A DNA stretch of 64,000 nucleotides from Hemileia vastatrix (taxonomy: Eukaryota; Basidiomycota; Pucciniomycetes; Pucciniales; Zaghouaniaceae), in assembly GCA_030280995.1 (NCBI GenBank), contig JASXTE010000004.1, positions 10,310,001 to 10,374,000 on the forward strand, given 5' to 3'. Below, piece after piece: positions 35,401 through 48,500 of this stretch. The notes under the pieces were generated by a model. That model was given only the letters and a program-made list of their open reading frames with translations, was not told the origin of the DNA and did no database searches. The position numbers and the translations under genes are program-made. The first letter of the stretch is position 1; each line of letters opens with the position of its first letter.

Positions 35401-36700
35401 AGGCTATACCAGGAGCCCAGAAAATTTTATGTCAATTTACTGGAACCAAAAGAGGGCGTAAAAATATGCTTATTATGTATATAAATTAATATTATATTTC
35501 ATAATGAAATGATATAAGTATTTTCTTTAATATATATAAAATAAGTATTATATTAATTTCATTATTATATAAATAAGATATACATTTAAATTAAGCATAA
35601 TAAATTTTATATTCTATAAATTATGGCGCTTTTTTATGTATTTAATAAATATAAATTAATAATTAATTAATTATAAACATATATTATAATTATAAGTATA
35701 AAGTTAACTTATAATGTAATTAAATTTATATATTAAATAAAACCTTACATATGTTATTAAACAATAATATTGGGCGCTTTTTTGATTCCTAATTATTTCA
35801 TAAAAGTATTAAACAAGTTAAAACACTTATTTAAATATTTTATTAATGTTTTATTCTAAAAATTAGTAATTTTGATATAATAAGTATTTTTTTAAATTAA
35901 ATTAATTATTACACTAATAAAAGTAATTAAAATAATTAATTATTCATGTTTTATAGTAAATTAATTAATAACAGTATCTTTCACATGTTAAAATAAGTTA
36001 CTTTTCATGTTTCAGTTAAATTGGTTATTATTTAAAAAATTATAAGACATATTTCAAATTAATTAACTTATTTTTATGTGTCTCAAACTTATTTAATTAC
36101 TCACTAAATTTATTATAACTTTTTGGGTTTAAATTGGTGGATATTTGGGCTCTAACTCATGTGTTTTAGTTAATGGTGTCATATTTCCCCTTACACTTAC
36201 TCAAAATCAGCTATTTGTTATTATATTTTTATTATTGTTTGTATATACTTTATTATGACGCTTCAGAGGGCCGCTTGCCTATATAAAGGCCTTTGGTAAC
36301 CCCCTGTAGCCTCACCACTTATTATACACTCAAACTTGAACATATTTTTAATATAATACATTTATCATTATTTTTATTAGTATTAAAAATCTAATTTAAA
36401 TTTTATATAAATAACTAAAGGTTGCTCTAAGTATGTTAATAATACTAATTGTGAACTACACACTGATACATAACTTACAAAATTTAAATATTAAAGATTG
36501 AACCTCCTGTTGTGTCACTCCTCAAACTTTTTTCATTGCATTTCTTTATTTTTTTTTACTCTAAATTTCTTACACTTTTAAATCTAAATTCTATTAAATT
36601 ATCTATTTCTTTACCTATCCCTTAGTTCCTTTTGTTTTCTTCTCTTTTTCTCTCCTCCTTCTAGACAACTGGCCAAACACTTATCTAGATAACAGTGGAC
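35400..36700. other. Very AT-rich non-coding stretch with one promoter-like patch
   Basis: Over 80% A+T by eye at 35460-36110. At 36260-36340 a locally GC-richer patch has a TATATAAAGG box followed by GCCTTTGGTAACC, which resembles a core promoter of an LTR or gene, but no reading frame follows. I could not define LTR ends. Confidence 0.4.
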
Positions 36701-36719
36701 TTATTCAACACCTCATCTT

Positions 36720-37580
36720 GTCATTTTCATTATCACTTTTCAAGTTTTTGTAGAATTTTTAAAATCAGAGTCAGAATTAGGTTTAAGATGATTTGAATTA
36801 AATTTACTTTAAACTAAATATTCTCCTGAAGACTGCCATTTATTTCCCATAAATCAATTCAAATCTGGTTCAGTGGTTGTTGAGATATTGGCCTTTAAAG
36901 TTGAGCCTTTTTTAACAATTTTACTTTTTTTTATTTCATGTTTATTAATAACAAATTATAGCTAAATATATTTTAATCACATTTACTTTTAAATTAGGAT
37001 TCACCTGAGGCCTATATTTTATTTCCCACAAGTGGGTTTGAATTTTTTTCAGTGGTTTCTGAGATACTTACCTTTAAAGTTCAGCCTTTTTTTCAAATTT
37101 AAGTTTATTTTATTTTATGTTTTTATATAACAAGTTAGGGTTAGGTTTACTGAGATCAAATTTTTTTAACTAACGATTTCCCTGAGGCCTATCTTTCATT
37201 TCCCACAAATAAGTTTGAATTTGGTTCAGTGGTTCCTAAGATATTGAACTTTAAAGGTGAGTCTTTTCTTCATATTTCACTTAATTTATTTCATGTTTTT
37301 ATATTGAAAAATTAGAGAATAAGTCTTTTGAAACTCTTAGTTGTTGATTATCTTGGCTTTTAGCTCCCTCTTTTTGGAATTTTTGTCATTACTTTTTAGG
37401 TTTTTGTACAATTTTAAGAATGAGAGTCAGAATTAGGGTTGTTTTTATTCAAATCTAATTTCCTTTTAAATGAATATTCTCCTAAAGTGTATCTTTCATT
37501 TACCACAAATGGATTTGAAATGGGTTCAGTGGTTGCTAAGATACTAACCTTAAAAGTTGAGCATTTTTTTTTCCCAATTT
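36720..37580. repeat. Degenerate tandem repeat, about 180-bp unit, four copies
   Basis: Units share GGTTCAGTGGTTNNTNAGATA, CCTTTAAAGTTGAGCCTTTTTT and ATTTCATGTTTTTATAT. Marker positions are about 36870, 37045, 37230 and 37525, with the last spacing longer. It interrupts the unknown-gene copy c. Confidence 0.75.
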
Positions 37581-37734
37581 CACTTTTATTTATTTCTTAA
37601 TGCATATCATAATGTTTGCATCATGCATTTATCCTTCCACATTCTTCCAACTACCTTTCTCTTTACTTATTATTCTGCCCTTTTATCAAGGTGTTTTTTT
37701 TTCTTTTTCTTACCATTTTCATATTCCTAAACCT

Positions 37735-37870
37735 TCACTCATTTTGGCTTCTCTTATCAGATTAGTCAAAAGTTAATCCAACCAATTAACAAGGTAAAAA
37801 AAGAAGGCAATAGTAATGAATTTAATAAAACTTTAGGTATATCAAAAAAGTATGGGGATTTGTGAAATCA
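37735..37870 (+). pseudogene. Unrecognised element-borne gene, copy c, 3' fragment
   Basis: Matches the C-terminal coding end of copies a and b (CATTTTGGCTTCTC... AACAAGGTAAAAAAAGAAGG, then the Lys/Asn-rich tail). It is followed to 38230 by the conserved 3' non-coding region in inverted orientation. The 5' part is replaced by the 180-bp repeat. Confidence 0.55.
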
Positions 37871-38524
37871 AATATTTATTATCCTTTGATAAATTTTTAA
37901 TAAATTAATCATATATTTCAATTTACTAAATTAAATTAATGGGACAAAAACCTTATGTTGGATAAATAGTAATCATGACAGCATTAATGTTTTTCATGGA
38001 GTTCCTCTAGCCTATACCTGTGGAAAGTCCCAAACTTACTTTCTAGGCTTAATCTGAATTTTGGCTTGATAAATTTTCATTACTTGAAAACTAGCAAATT
38101 TGACTTATCTTATTTATTTATTTATTAATTTATGTGATTATCTTTAATTTTGGTGAGGGTATTTCGCAAAATTGATGACTTAAAAAATTTTGTTGATACC
38201 CTCCACTTACCTCAATAAATTGAAGGGGAGGGTATTGCCAAATTTTCCAAACAGATATAGAATTTTTTTGACTTAGCTTTATTTAGAAATGAAAATTGGT
38301 GGTGAAGTGATAAAATTATTTTGGTGATGAGAATTTTCGCACAGATGTCAGTATTATTTTACCATCTGAAATTCCAAAAGTATGATATTTTAGATTCAAG
38401 TAAAGACAAATTGTCTTATCAGACTCTCATGATATAAATATTTTTGATAAGATTATATGTAATTATTAAAGTCCTTCCCCAACCATTAGCCAAAAAAATT
38501 AATCAATTCAAAAATTCAAGTTAT

Positions 38525-39655
38525 TTTTTAATGTACTCATAAGATTAGCCATTTTTTTAACATTCCATAATAATTTCTTGTAAATATTCTTGCTTTTCTA
38601 AATCACAACTTGCCAATTCTCTTTGAAAATATTGGTCTTTTGTTTTCTCTAAGAAAAGATGAACTCTTTCCACCTCCTCTGCATTTAATCTGGCCTTTTC
38701 AAAATTTGATTGAAGCAAAATAAATCATCTAAATCTAAGGCCCTTTGATCTTTTATTAGCATATGATCAAACTTCACCTTCACAAAGTTAAGGGTATTTT
38801 TTGCAATAGAGGATTTTTCTGAGTAAATTGAATAGAAAAAATTAATTAATATGTTATTGAAGAATATATATAGTGACCTAATTTTACTTATATCTTTTTT
38901 TTTCAAAATAATTGTCAAGGAAGGACAAAGAGCTTGTTGAAGTATTATCACATTTTAAAAGATGGTTCTAGTTCATTGAAATTGAGGCTTGAGGCTTAAG
39001 TTTGGACTTTGAGCTAGAGGGTTCAGGAAGTTTATCTAAAGCAGGATTCTCATTGCCAGTATTGTTAATATTTTTTGTAATTTGAGTTTGAATAGGAGGA
39101 GACTAAAAAAGAAATAATGAGAAATATAGAAAAGAATTTATGAAAAAAGAAAAATTAAACATACATCAAAGAATTGAAACTCTGAGGACTCAGGTCTGCT
39201 CCAAAATAATTTTTCTGTTTGATAGTAAGGATCATTGTCTCAGCTGAACTATGGTTAGAATAAGAGTGGGATTGATGTTGTTGAAGTTAAGTTGTGTTAA
39301 GAGGACAGTTAGATGTTTGATAACCAGAGGGTATATCCTTAGTAGTATCATGTATAAACCAAGGGTTGACATCAACTCAGGAACCAAAAAGAATATACAT
39401 TCCCTCATAGAAAGTACACATGAAATTGAGCTTTTCAGAAGCAGTTCTAATTCCATTCTTCAAATCATCATCATCAATACCAAAGCCAATGGAAGTGGAA
39501 ATAAAATGAGCCTCTTTACATTTTGATTGATAACTTTTGAACCTCTCCTTCATTTGCTTAGGATTGATTTTGATTCTCTCCTTTGTTTTCTTTTTTTACT
39601 TAATTTTCCATCAACAAGAAGCCATTTACCTTTTGTAAGCTTAGTTATCCCAAGG
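38525..39655 (-). pseudogene. SANT/trihelix-like protein, copy c
   Basis: Minus-strand relative of 17523-18831, lacking the first part of the domain. Visible blocks: GKWLLVDGKLSKK near 39640, MKERFKSYQSKCKEAHF, GFGIDDDDLKNGIRTASEKL, EGMYILFG then a stop and VDVNPWFIHDT near 39350, and the coiled-coil/C-terminal part ending near 38560. It faces copy c of the unknown gene, keeping the convergent layout. Several stops. Confidence 0.7.
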
Positions 39656-39659
39656 ACTT

Positions 39660-40640
39660 AGTATTTTTTATGTCTAAAATAAGATAAACTTAATTGAAAT
39701 AAGCTTATAAGCTAAAATTATGGTCATAATGCTTATATATATATTTATTACACCATTATATGACTTATATGAGTTTAAATAGCTTATCCAATGCCCCATA
39801 ATACTTATTAAGGTGCTAATGTAGTCATAATATACTTATCTTAAGTGAAACTAAGTAATTATAGACATACACAAGCTTATATGTATACATAAACATCATA
39901 TTCAGTGAAATATGCAGTTATATTATGCATATATAGGTCTATATGCAGGTTTAACCCTCTAAATAGCCTATAAATTTTATTTCTCTGCTTATTTTAGGTT
40001 ATATGGATGTATTCAATGGACTCACCATGCCTACACAAGCACATACACCTTTTTCACATGCATATATCAAATTTGGACAACTTAATCTGCTACCTTTAAT
40101 GAATTTTCACAGAGATATGGGTTGGGATATGATTACTGGGTTAATATGGATGCTTGTGGATGCTATTTTTGGCTTGTAAATTTTATTTGGTTCCTTTATA
40201 TACTTTGGGTTTCATTTTATTCTCTTTGGATGAGTTATTTTACCTGTTTCTTTATGGTATCTGCTTTTATCTATTGTATCTATTTATGGTATGGGTGTAT
40301 GATATCATTCATTGTGATGGAGGGTCCTTACTGGAGGTTTGGGTTTTGAAACTTCTTGAAGTGGATGCCATGGAAAGGTGATGAGCCCTCAAAGTGCTGT
40401 AATTTCCAGGGATAGCAGTGACATCATCTGGATTGAAGGACTGTGCACTCCTGTGGATTTTGGTATTAGTAAGGGGGGACTTGACAGGTTATTGGACATC
40501 ACTTACTTACTACACATCAAATAAAAATTTTAAAACAATTATTAAAATACAAAAATATATTTAAAAGCCCTTATAAATTGATATTATCATTATATTAGCT
40601 ATAACTATATTTTATTAAGCCTATTTCCACCACTAGTCCG
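39660..40640. other. Non-coding stretch rich in CTTATA/AAGCTTATA motifs
   Basis: 39670-39960 repeats CTTATAT and AAGCTTATA many times. 40120-40380 holds a Trp/Tyr/Phe-rich frame without Met-domain logic that I do not accept as a gene. No termini identified. Confidence 0.4.
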
Positions 40641-40766
40641 CACCAATCCAAATATTGTGAGTTAAAAACTGAGAATAACTATTTTATTTTTCTTTCCCTG
40701 AGGTATAATCTATAAATAATTGATTAATAAGTATTAGGACAATTAATATTTACTATCAATTCATAC

Positions 40767-43250
40767 TTAAATACTGGCATACACTGACAGCTTCCTAGGC
40801 TTGTGCCACACTATTGCAGTATAGTCAGTTCTGGAGTGAATGAGAGAAGTAATAAGAACCTTGTATTTTTTGAGGGGTATACCCCTTCCAGAGGATTCCA
40901 AAAGTTGTTGGTCTGAGCCTACTTGTAAGCTGGCTGAGGATAATTTAGTTCCATTGGCTTTGTAGGAGAGGGTAGGGTCAAGGATGACACCAAGCCATTT
41001 GAGGGTGGATGAGGGGGAAATACTACAGTTAGATAAAGTAAGTGATGGGATGGGATCAGTTAGGAATTTTTTTGAGAGTAAAACCACTTAGTTTTGGATT
41101 TTAAAAGACAGCCGCATGTTTTGCACCCTAAGAGAGAGCCTCAGAGCCCAAAGCTTCAAGTTTTTCTTGTATCCAGTTAGGTTCAGAGTGAGCTGCAAGA
41201 TAAATAATGTCATCAATTTATCCAAGGGCTAGAAAATTGGAAGTAAGAGAAGGTAGTGAGAGGAGTTTAGAATTATACATAATGTGGAGTATAGGGGAGA
41301 GTGGAGATCCCTGGGGGAGTCCCTTGGGGCAAAAAATTAATGGATATTCAAAAGAGAAACAAGAGATGCTAGTGACTCTGTTGATTAGTGAATTTGAGAT
41401 TAAGGTGGTGAGATTGCATGGGAGGAGGAGGCAAGGATAGAGTCTAGGACAGAGAAGTCTACTGAAGGAAATGTGCCTTTTACATCTATTGAGAGGGCTC
41501 CAGCTATTTTCCCTTTCCTCTGACAGTCCTTGGTTGAGGTAGTAAGGTAGAGGATTGTGTTAGATGTTGATCCAAAGGGTCTTATTCTGTAGTGAGCTTC
41601 TGGTATTAAGCTGTTTTACTCTAGTAAAAAAGAGAGGTGCTTTGTTAGTATAGCATCTAGGAGCTTACCCATTGTTTTAAGTAGAGAAATTGGTCTTTAG
41701 GAATTGGGAATCATGTATTTGGGTCAGCAAGGCTTGGGAATGATGATGATTTTTTCCTATTTCCATATAGATATGTGGTGGCCAACTTCTAGACAGGCTT
41801 GGAAAATAGGAAGGAGGAGGCGAGAAGTGGACTCTGGCACAAGCCTGAGTAGGCAGTTAGGGATGCTTTCAGGGCCTGGGTCTCTTTTTTCCTTAGTTTT
41901 GTGGAGAGGAAGTAGTAGTTTTTTTCTGGTGATAGTAGGGGAGGTGGATAAGAAGGCAGGGGGAGTGTTGGAAGGAAAAAATATGGGCACAGTTGTGATG
42001 AAAGCCACTGAAGTGTCTTCAAAAATAATCTTGGCTTTTCAAAGATTGTCATGGATGGGTAATCCATTCCTATCCATTAAAGGGGGGGTTAGTCAGGTGA
42101 GATAAGTAGCTTTTGGGAGACTTAGCTGGTTGGTAAAGCAAGGTAGGGGTAAGGGAGATGTTATTTTTCTAGTGGATTTTCCATAGATAAGAGATTTTTG
42201 ATTGAAACACTTTGTGTGCTTCTTTGAAATCATTCACTAGGTGGGGGGCTTGGGAGAATTTGAGTTGTCTCTGGGCCTGATAGCACAACTGCTTGAGGGG
42301 GTCCAGGATATCTCAATTCTACCAAAAGTAGCACTTAGTGCTGGGCTTCTGCAGTGGCACAAAGCAGTCCATTAGTTTGATAAGGGAGGCAGTGAGTTGC
42401 TCAGCAGCCAGATCAATCTGTGCTGGTGAAGGGGAAAAGGGGAGAGAGGAGAGAGGAGAGAAAATTCATCAGACTTGTTCTAATTTTGGAAAAGGCGGGG
42501 AGGTGTGTAGGGGGTCAGAGAAGAGTAGGGAGGTTGTGATTGAGCAGTAATCTGAGAGGTGAGAAAGGGAGCCATCTGGTTTGGTGACAAATTTCACAAG
42601 GGAATCTAAAGCCTTTTCATTGGAAAAAACTAGATCAATCACTGAAGTGAAATTTCTATAATTTCAGAAGGTGGTCTTTCCTGGTTCTGATGCAAGAAAC
42701 ATGTTGAGGTTGCTAATTTATTCAAGGAGGGAGGTGGCTTCAGGATGGTTAACCAAGTGTTTAGAGGTGTCAGACCAGAGGTGGTGGTGAAGATTTGAGT
42801 TGGTGAGCAGGAGGGTAGGAAGGTGATGAAATGGGTAGAGATAAGGGGTGAGGGAAGGGAGAGAATTGAAGGTGAAGAGGGTTTATACATGTTGGAAAAA
42901 AGAAATGGGGAAGATAGGTGGTTGAAAAGGAGAAGAGAAATGTCAGGACAGGTGCAAGGGAGAGAGGAAAAGAGGTGAGTTTGGAGTTAGATATTGATTT
43001 AAAAGAAGCATTTTTTAAAGTATGGGAATGGGCTTGAGGTGGGGGAGGGAAATCAAATGCTAGCCTTTAGCTGGTGCAGGGGTGATGTGGTCTGGTGACA
43101 AGAAAGGTTCTTGAATTTCCAGGATGTGGTGTGAGGATGTTCTGGGGTTGTTGAACAGGGAGTGAAAACAAAGGAAATTGAAGTGACAATTAAGCTGAAA
43201 AATAGAGAATGAAAAGGGAATGGACTTAGGCAGCTTATTAGGAACCATTA
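40767..43250 (-). pseudogene. LINE ORF2, endonuclease and reverse transcriptase
   Basis: The endonuclease part is recognisable near 42650-42560 (DLVFSNEKALDSLVKF ... SLSHLSDYCSI, resembling the SDH end of an exo-endo-phos domain). The reverse transcriptase shows GLPQGSPLSPIL at about 41335-41295 and an IDDIIYL active-site strand at about 41220-41195, then STLKWLGVILDPTLSYK near 41010 and the C-terminal IVWHKPRK near 40800. Stops and frameshifts throughout. Confidence 0.75.
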
Positions 43251-43340
43251 TTGGGGAGTTTCAAGTGGGCAGGAAAAGTTTTGGGGAATATGGAAGATTG
43301 AGGGAGGAGACAGGCCCTTATGTTCATCCTGGAGGGTGGA

Positions 43341-44907
43341 TCAGTTGTTTTTGAGCAGGTGTAAGTGGGGAAGGGTGTCAAAACATCTGAAACAGACAGG
43401 AATGTCTATTTTGCATTTTTTGCACTTCTTTGTGGTGTGGTTTCCAGTGCAGTTGGAACAACAGGGGAAGAAAGAGCATTGAATTGAGAGATGGCCCCTA
43501 CCCCAGCACTGAAAACATGTGCTGCATTCCTGGTTGACAGCCTCTGTGTGTTGTACTTTCTCATTGCAGATGAAAGGGTATAAGGGGGTGGGGAAATATA
43601 GGATGTCAGTGTCTTCTTTGTTTGTGAAATGGATGATCACTGATTAGTGATTCTTTCCCTCCCAGCATTCAGCATGTTTGAGCCAAGAGACAAGGTAGAG
43701 AGACTTCAGGTTGTTGGGGTTCTTTTCAATAAGTGCCTCAAGGCACTCCCTGTCTTCTGGATCAAAACTGGTGGGTTTTCCATGGGTGACCACTGGATAG
43801 GGAGGTTTGTAGAACATTCCTTTTGGGATCCAGCTTTTCCACAAGTTTACCAGCGCCATCATGTATTCTCCTAAGATGTGGAGTTTAATGTTGTTAGAAT
43901 GTTGATGGAATGCACTTCTTATTTTGATGGGAGAAGATGAGGCTGGGAAAGAGATCTTCTGTGAGGAAATGCAGTTGTTGAGGAAGTTAAGAAGGAGAGG
44001 ACAGTAGAAATGGGGGTCAACTGCTTGATGGTGATGTGTTGGGACTCAAAAGGGGTGGGGGCAGAGGACTGTGGAGGAGGGTGATTTTGATTTATTCCAG
44101 AAGAGTTTACGTGGGCAAAGTTTTGACATTGAGGTTGGGGGCAGTGAGCTTGAGAGTTTTGATTCAGGCAGGCTAGAAGAGAGTCTAGTTTCTTGTCTAT
44201 AGTGGACAAGGAAGGGGGAGAGGGTTCTTGTGAGGAAGGGGCTTGGAGGAAGGATGCTTTCTGGATGAGGGGCATGAGGGAGTCTGATAGAGTTCTGATA
44301 TCAGCCATTGTGGCTATGTGAACTGAGATTTTTCACCCTTTGTGGGGAGGGTCTTGGATGGTGCCAATTAGGTTGTTAAGGCACTTCATCAGGGAGACCA
44401 GCTCATTTGTGTTATCTTGGCTAACTAATCAGTAGAGGAAGGTGGCTGAGGAGGATTGGTTTAAGGGGGGAGCACTGGTTAGGCCTGGTCCAAAACAGGT
44501 GTTGAGGGGGTTGTGAATTGATTCCTGGAGAGAGGTGTCAGAATTGGGGATGGGAGTGGCTGAGGGTGAGAGTGAGGGTGAGCTGAGAGGGATTTCCAAT
44601 CTGGGGGGGAGAGGGGGGAGTGGAGAAGCTAATTGAGAGTTGGAGAAAAATAGCTCTGGATGAGCTGCTGTTGCTTCTGCAATCAAATCAACTGTGTCTT
44701 CCCTAGGGATTCTTCCGGGAGATGGAGGAGGAGAGACATAGCATCTCTTCTTGGGAGAGGGGTATGGGCTGGTTGGGATGTTGGGATGTTGGGAGGGGCA
44801 GGAAGTGAGACATTAGAGCAGTGAGAGGAAAAGTCACTTTTGGCGGGAGGAGACAGTTCTGGCACATCAACGCGTATGTTGTGGTTGTGGTTAATGTCAA
44901 CATCCAT
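43341..44907 (-). pseudogene. LINE ORF1, gag-like protein with CCHC knuckles
   Basis: A nucleic-acid-binding ORF1 protein. It starts at ATG 44907 (MDVDINHNHNIRVDVPEL). A Pro/Ser-rich N-terminal half is followed by the C-terminal domain. The knuckles are CFQCWGRGHLSIQC (C-x2-C-x4-H-x4-C) and CSNCTGNHTTKKC (C-x2-C-x3-H-x4-C), then a third Cys cluster CKKCKIDIPVCFRC. Frame breaks occur near 44686, 44310, 43920 and 43640. Family recognition is good, function lost. Confidence 0.75.
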
Positions 44908-44984
44908 AGTGTTTTTTGCACTAAAGACCTACCTAAGACCTTTAAGTGCCAAAAATAATTGTTACTTAACTGTTTTGTAATTGT

Positions 44985-45019
44985 TGCACCCCAAGACAAA
45001 AAAACAAATTGTTGTAGTG
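44985..45019. mobile_element. CACTA-type terminal fragment
   Basis: Read on minus from 45019: CACTACAACAATTTGTTTTT, then GGGGTGCAACAATTAC. It is related to the ends at 16186, 16226 and 28765. No partner seen. Confidence 0.4.
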
Positions 45020-45037
45020 TTTGTGGAAAGTGGGTGG

Positions 45038-45404
45038 TGTTAATAAGAAGGACTGATGATTTTATATAAGTTAGTAACTTAGTAAAAAATAAGGACAAGG
45101 AAAAGGAAAAGGGACTGTGGACTAAGGACTTGGACTGATGGACTTGGTAGGGACAGAGGGACTTGACATGTTAAAATAATATAATAAATTGTTAGAATGA
45201 ATAAAATAAATAAAAGAGAGATAAGATAGATACATATTCAGGTAATGGATCCGTATCTTATGTATAAAGCAATGTATCATCAGGTTAGGTTAAAGATAAA
45301 CTAGGACGTAACTACTATATGAGTGCAAGTAAGAAATGCTTAAGTATGCTTAAGTAACTAAGTGATAGGAGTAAATTAGTAGAGGGAATCATATCATATT
45401 TACA
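45038..45404 (-). repeat. 3' LTR of copia element 1
   Basis: 367 bp, matching the outer parts of the 5' LTR. Contains TATATAAG on plus and a repeated AAGTATGCTTAAGTAAC phrase. Confidence 0.88.
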
Positions 45405-45509
45405 CTGCCGTGTGCTCAATACAGCAAGGGAGTTAAATGAAGTTGATTTAAGAATTCTAAATTTTTTGGTCGTGGAAGGGACTTTGTCATGATGTCAGCT
45501 ATCATACTT

Positions 45510-48500
45510 CCAGTGGGTATATATTTGATTAGGAATTATTTGTTGTTGAGTTGTTCTTGCAACCAGAATATCCTAGTGTTGATATGTCGAGTGCGGCATT
45601 GATAGAGAGGATTTAGAGTGAGGTTGATAGCCCCTGGTTGTCACCATAGAGATGAAAATGTTTAAGAGGTATGGAAAAGTCTTTAAATAGTTCTTTCGTC
45701 TAAATAAGGTCCTTCCCACAGTCAGTCATAGAGTAGTATTCAGACTCAGAGATTTATAATGAAAAAGATTGTTGTTTAGCTGATTTCCAACTAATGAGAC
45801 CCAAATGATAAAGAAGAGTGCTGGAGGTAGATTTTGAGTCAGATGATTTATTGTAATCAGAATCGGCAAGCCCTTTGAGGTGTCCACGTTTGGCCTTTTT
45901 GACATTACCCAGCGTGAGATGGTGATCTTGAGTGAGCTGTAGATATCGTAAAATGTGGAATAAGGCACTAATTTTTTGATCAGAGGGTTCATTTAAATAT
46001 TGAGCTAAGGTACTAGTGGCATAGGCCAAATCTGGTTGAGTGCATATGCCCAAGTAATTAAGTAGCCCTATAGCTCTTCTATAGTTGACAAGAGGTACTA
46101 ATTGTTTTGAAGTGCATTGTGTGAATTGAGAGTTGGGTACAAGAGAGGTGGAAACAGATTGACATTTTTTGTGATTGAATTCTTTCAGAATGTTTTTGAT
46201 ATATAATTGCTGAGAGAGATGTATTGTTCTGGATTTTTGATTGAAAACTACTTTCATTCCCAGTACCCAACTTAGTTATCCCTGATTGTCCATGAAAAAT
46301 ACATTTGATATTTTTGACTTAAATTCCTGAACAGAAGGACCAGCTATGACTAGCTCATCAACATGAATGTATACATAGCAAGGTTTGGATAAGTCTTGAC
46401 TTAAGAACAAACAAAAATCAGCTGTACTGGGATGGAAACCAATATTGTTGAAGAAATTTTATATTTCCCAATACCAACATTGAGGGCTTTGCTTCAGGCC
46501 ATATAAGGATTTTTTAAGGTGTAGATAGGAATCGGGATAATTTGGAGAGTAACCACAGGGAAGACGTAAATAGAGATCCTCATCTGGTTTGCCAAGTAGG
46601 AATGCCGATTTTACATCCATTTGGTGTATCTCCCAATCTTTATGAGCAGAAATGCCTAGTATAAATTAAAGGGTGGATAGTCGACCGGTGGGAGCGTAAG
46701 TCTCATTATACTCAATACCCTCTATTTGTGAGAATCCCAGAATACAAAGTCTGGCTTTGTATTTGATGATGTTTCCCTCAGCATCTGTTTTCCGCTTGAA
46801 TTTCCAGGTAGTTCCCAATAAATGATGTTGTTGTGGAATGGGGGATTCTTCCCAGACTTCATGCTTAGTGATACTTCCTAATTCTGCTTGTATAGCTTTT
46901 AGCCATTCATCACTTTCATATGAGGTGATGGCCTCATGGTAGTTCTTAGGAGTATCAAAGGGGGTGACAAGTAAGCAAATGTTGTTGATTTGGTGTTTAG
47001 ATGTTAGGATATTTGCAGGATCTTTATATGAAGAGATCTCTTTTGAGGGTCTGATGTTTATATCAATATAAGTGTAGTGTTTCATGGTAGGCACATTAGG
47101 AGGGGTATTAACATTTATATTAGAGTTATTTTCATCAACATCATTTGTATTGGTGGGAATGATGACATCAGGAATAGTATTTACTAGCTGATTAAAGGAT
47201 GGAGTGTCAACATGTTTTATTTCGGGAAATATTAAGGTGTCTATGGGTTTGCCTGTAGTGATTTTTTGTGCAAGATCAAAGGTATTAAGGAATGTGACGT
47301 TATGTGTGATTTCAATAGAGTCAGTGGAGGGAGAGTATATATGATAATTAATATGTCCCTCACAGTAGCCCATAAAAATACCTTCTATCCCACTCCCATT
47401 AAATTTGCCAGTGCTTTTATGCTTCTGTTGATAAAATACAACATTGCTTCCAAAGAGGTACAGTTTGGTAGGGATATTAATGGATTTTCCATACCATTAC
47501 TCCCAGGGAGTTTTGTGATTAGGAAGTGATGATTAGGGGAGTATATTTAAAAGGTAGGTGGCAGTATTAACTGCTTCTTCCCACCAATGGGCATCAAGTC
47601 CAGATTTGATTAGAAGACATTGTGCTTTCTCAACGATAGAAAGATTACCCCTTTCACCAATAGGATTTTGTTGAGGTGAGTAAGGAGCTGTCTGTAGATG
47701 TACAATACCTTTGTTTTTAAAATGGTTTGTAATTGAATTGCTGGTAGATTCCCTGCCGTTATTGGAAACAACACATTTGATGCATCTACTCTTCTGATTC
47801 TCAACTAGGGTTTCATAATCTTTATATTTTTTGGATGTTTCTGATTTTAAGTTTAGGAAGATAACATGTTGAAAACAAGAATGTCCATTGACAATTTGAT
47901 AGAAGTATGATTTAGATCCTTTAGATTCAGGGGTGATTAGACCACATAAGTCCATGTGGATAACATCAAGTGGTGATTCCAGAGTTGGAAAAGAGCCAGA
48001 ATATGGTAATATGTGTGCTTTAGCTAGTGCACAAGTTTTACAAGTATAATCAGAGAAATTAAAACCTGGCTTTAAATGCTCTGTAGTTTGATTGTTGGGA
48101 TGACCAAAGCTGTGATGAAGTGAATCACAATTGGGGAGTCCACTCCCAACCAGATTGTATATTGGAAATTTTTGAATGCAAAAACTGATTATTCCCCCTT
48201 TTTTTGAGCAGTCAATTAAGGTTTTGTCCATGTATTTAACCTTGAAATTCCCTTTATCATTGAGAAGGTGCCAGCCGTCCTTTAATAAGTCAATGACCGA
48301 GATGAGTGTGGCCTTGACTGAGGGAGCATATAAGGCATTATCAATGTTGAATTGGTGGCCAGAATTGGATTTGAAAGTAACTTTTCCTTGTCCAGGGGCA
48401 AGTACTTCTCCTCCGTTAGCCATAGTGAGTACTGTGTTAGATGGTTCAAATTGTGTAAAGAAGTCCTGATTGTTAAAGATTGAGAACAAAGCGCCACTGT

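Larger units (their letters stand above)
40767..44907 (-). mobile_element. Degenerate non-LTR retrotransposon (Tad/jockey-like LINE)
   Basis: Read on minus: ORF1 with zinc knuckles (44907-43341), an endonuclease-like region (about 43250-42400) and a reverse transcriptase (about 42100-40767). The order ORF1, EN, RT is that of Tad/jockey-type LINEs. All frames are broken. The 5' boundary is uncertain near 44910-44960 and no poly(A)-type tail is seen near 40640-40760. Confidence 0.75.

Noticed and set aside
35400..36700. Mitochondrial DNA insertion, suggested by extreme AT content
   Set aside because: No mitochondrial gene or tRNA recognised; plain AT-rich decay is enough to explain it.
40122..40381. 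Small Trp/Tyr/Phe-rich membrane protein
   Set aside because: Two overlapping frames of similar composition, no start context, no relatives among the element genes.
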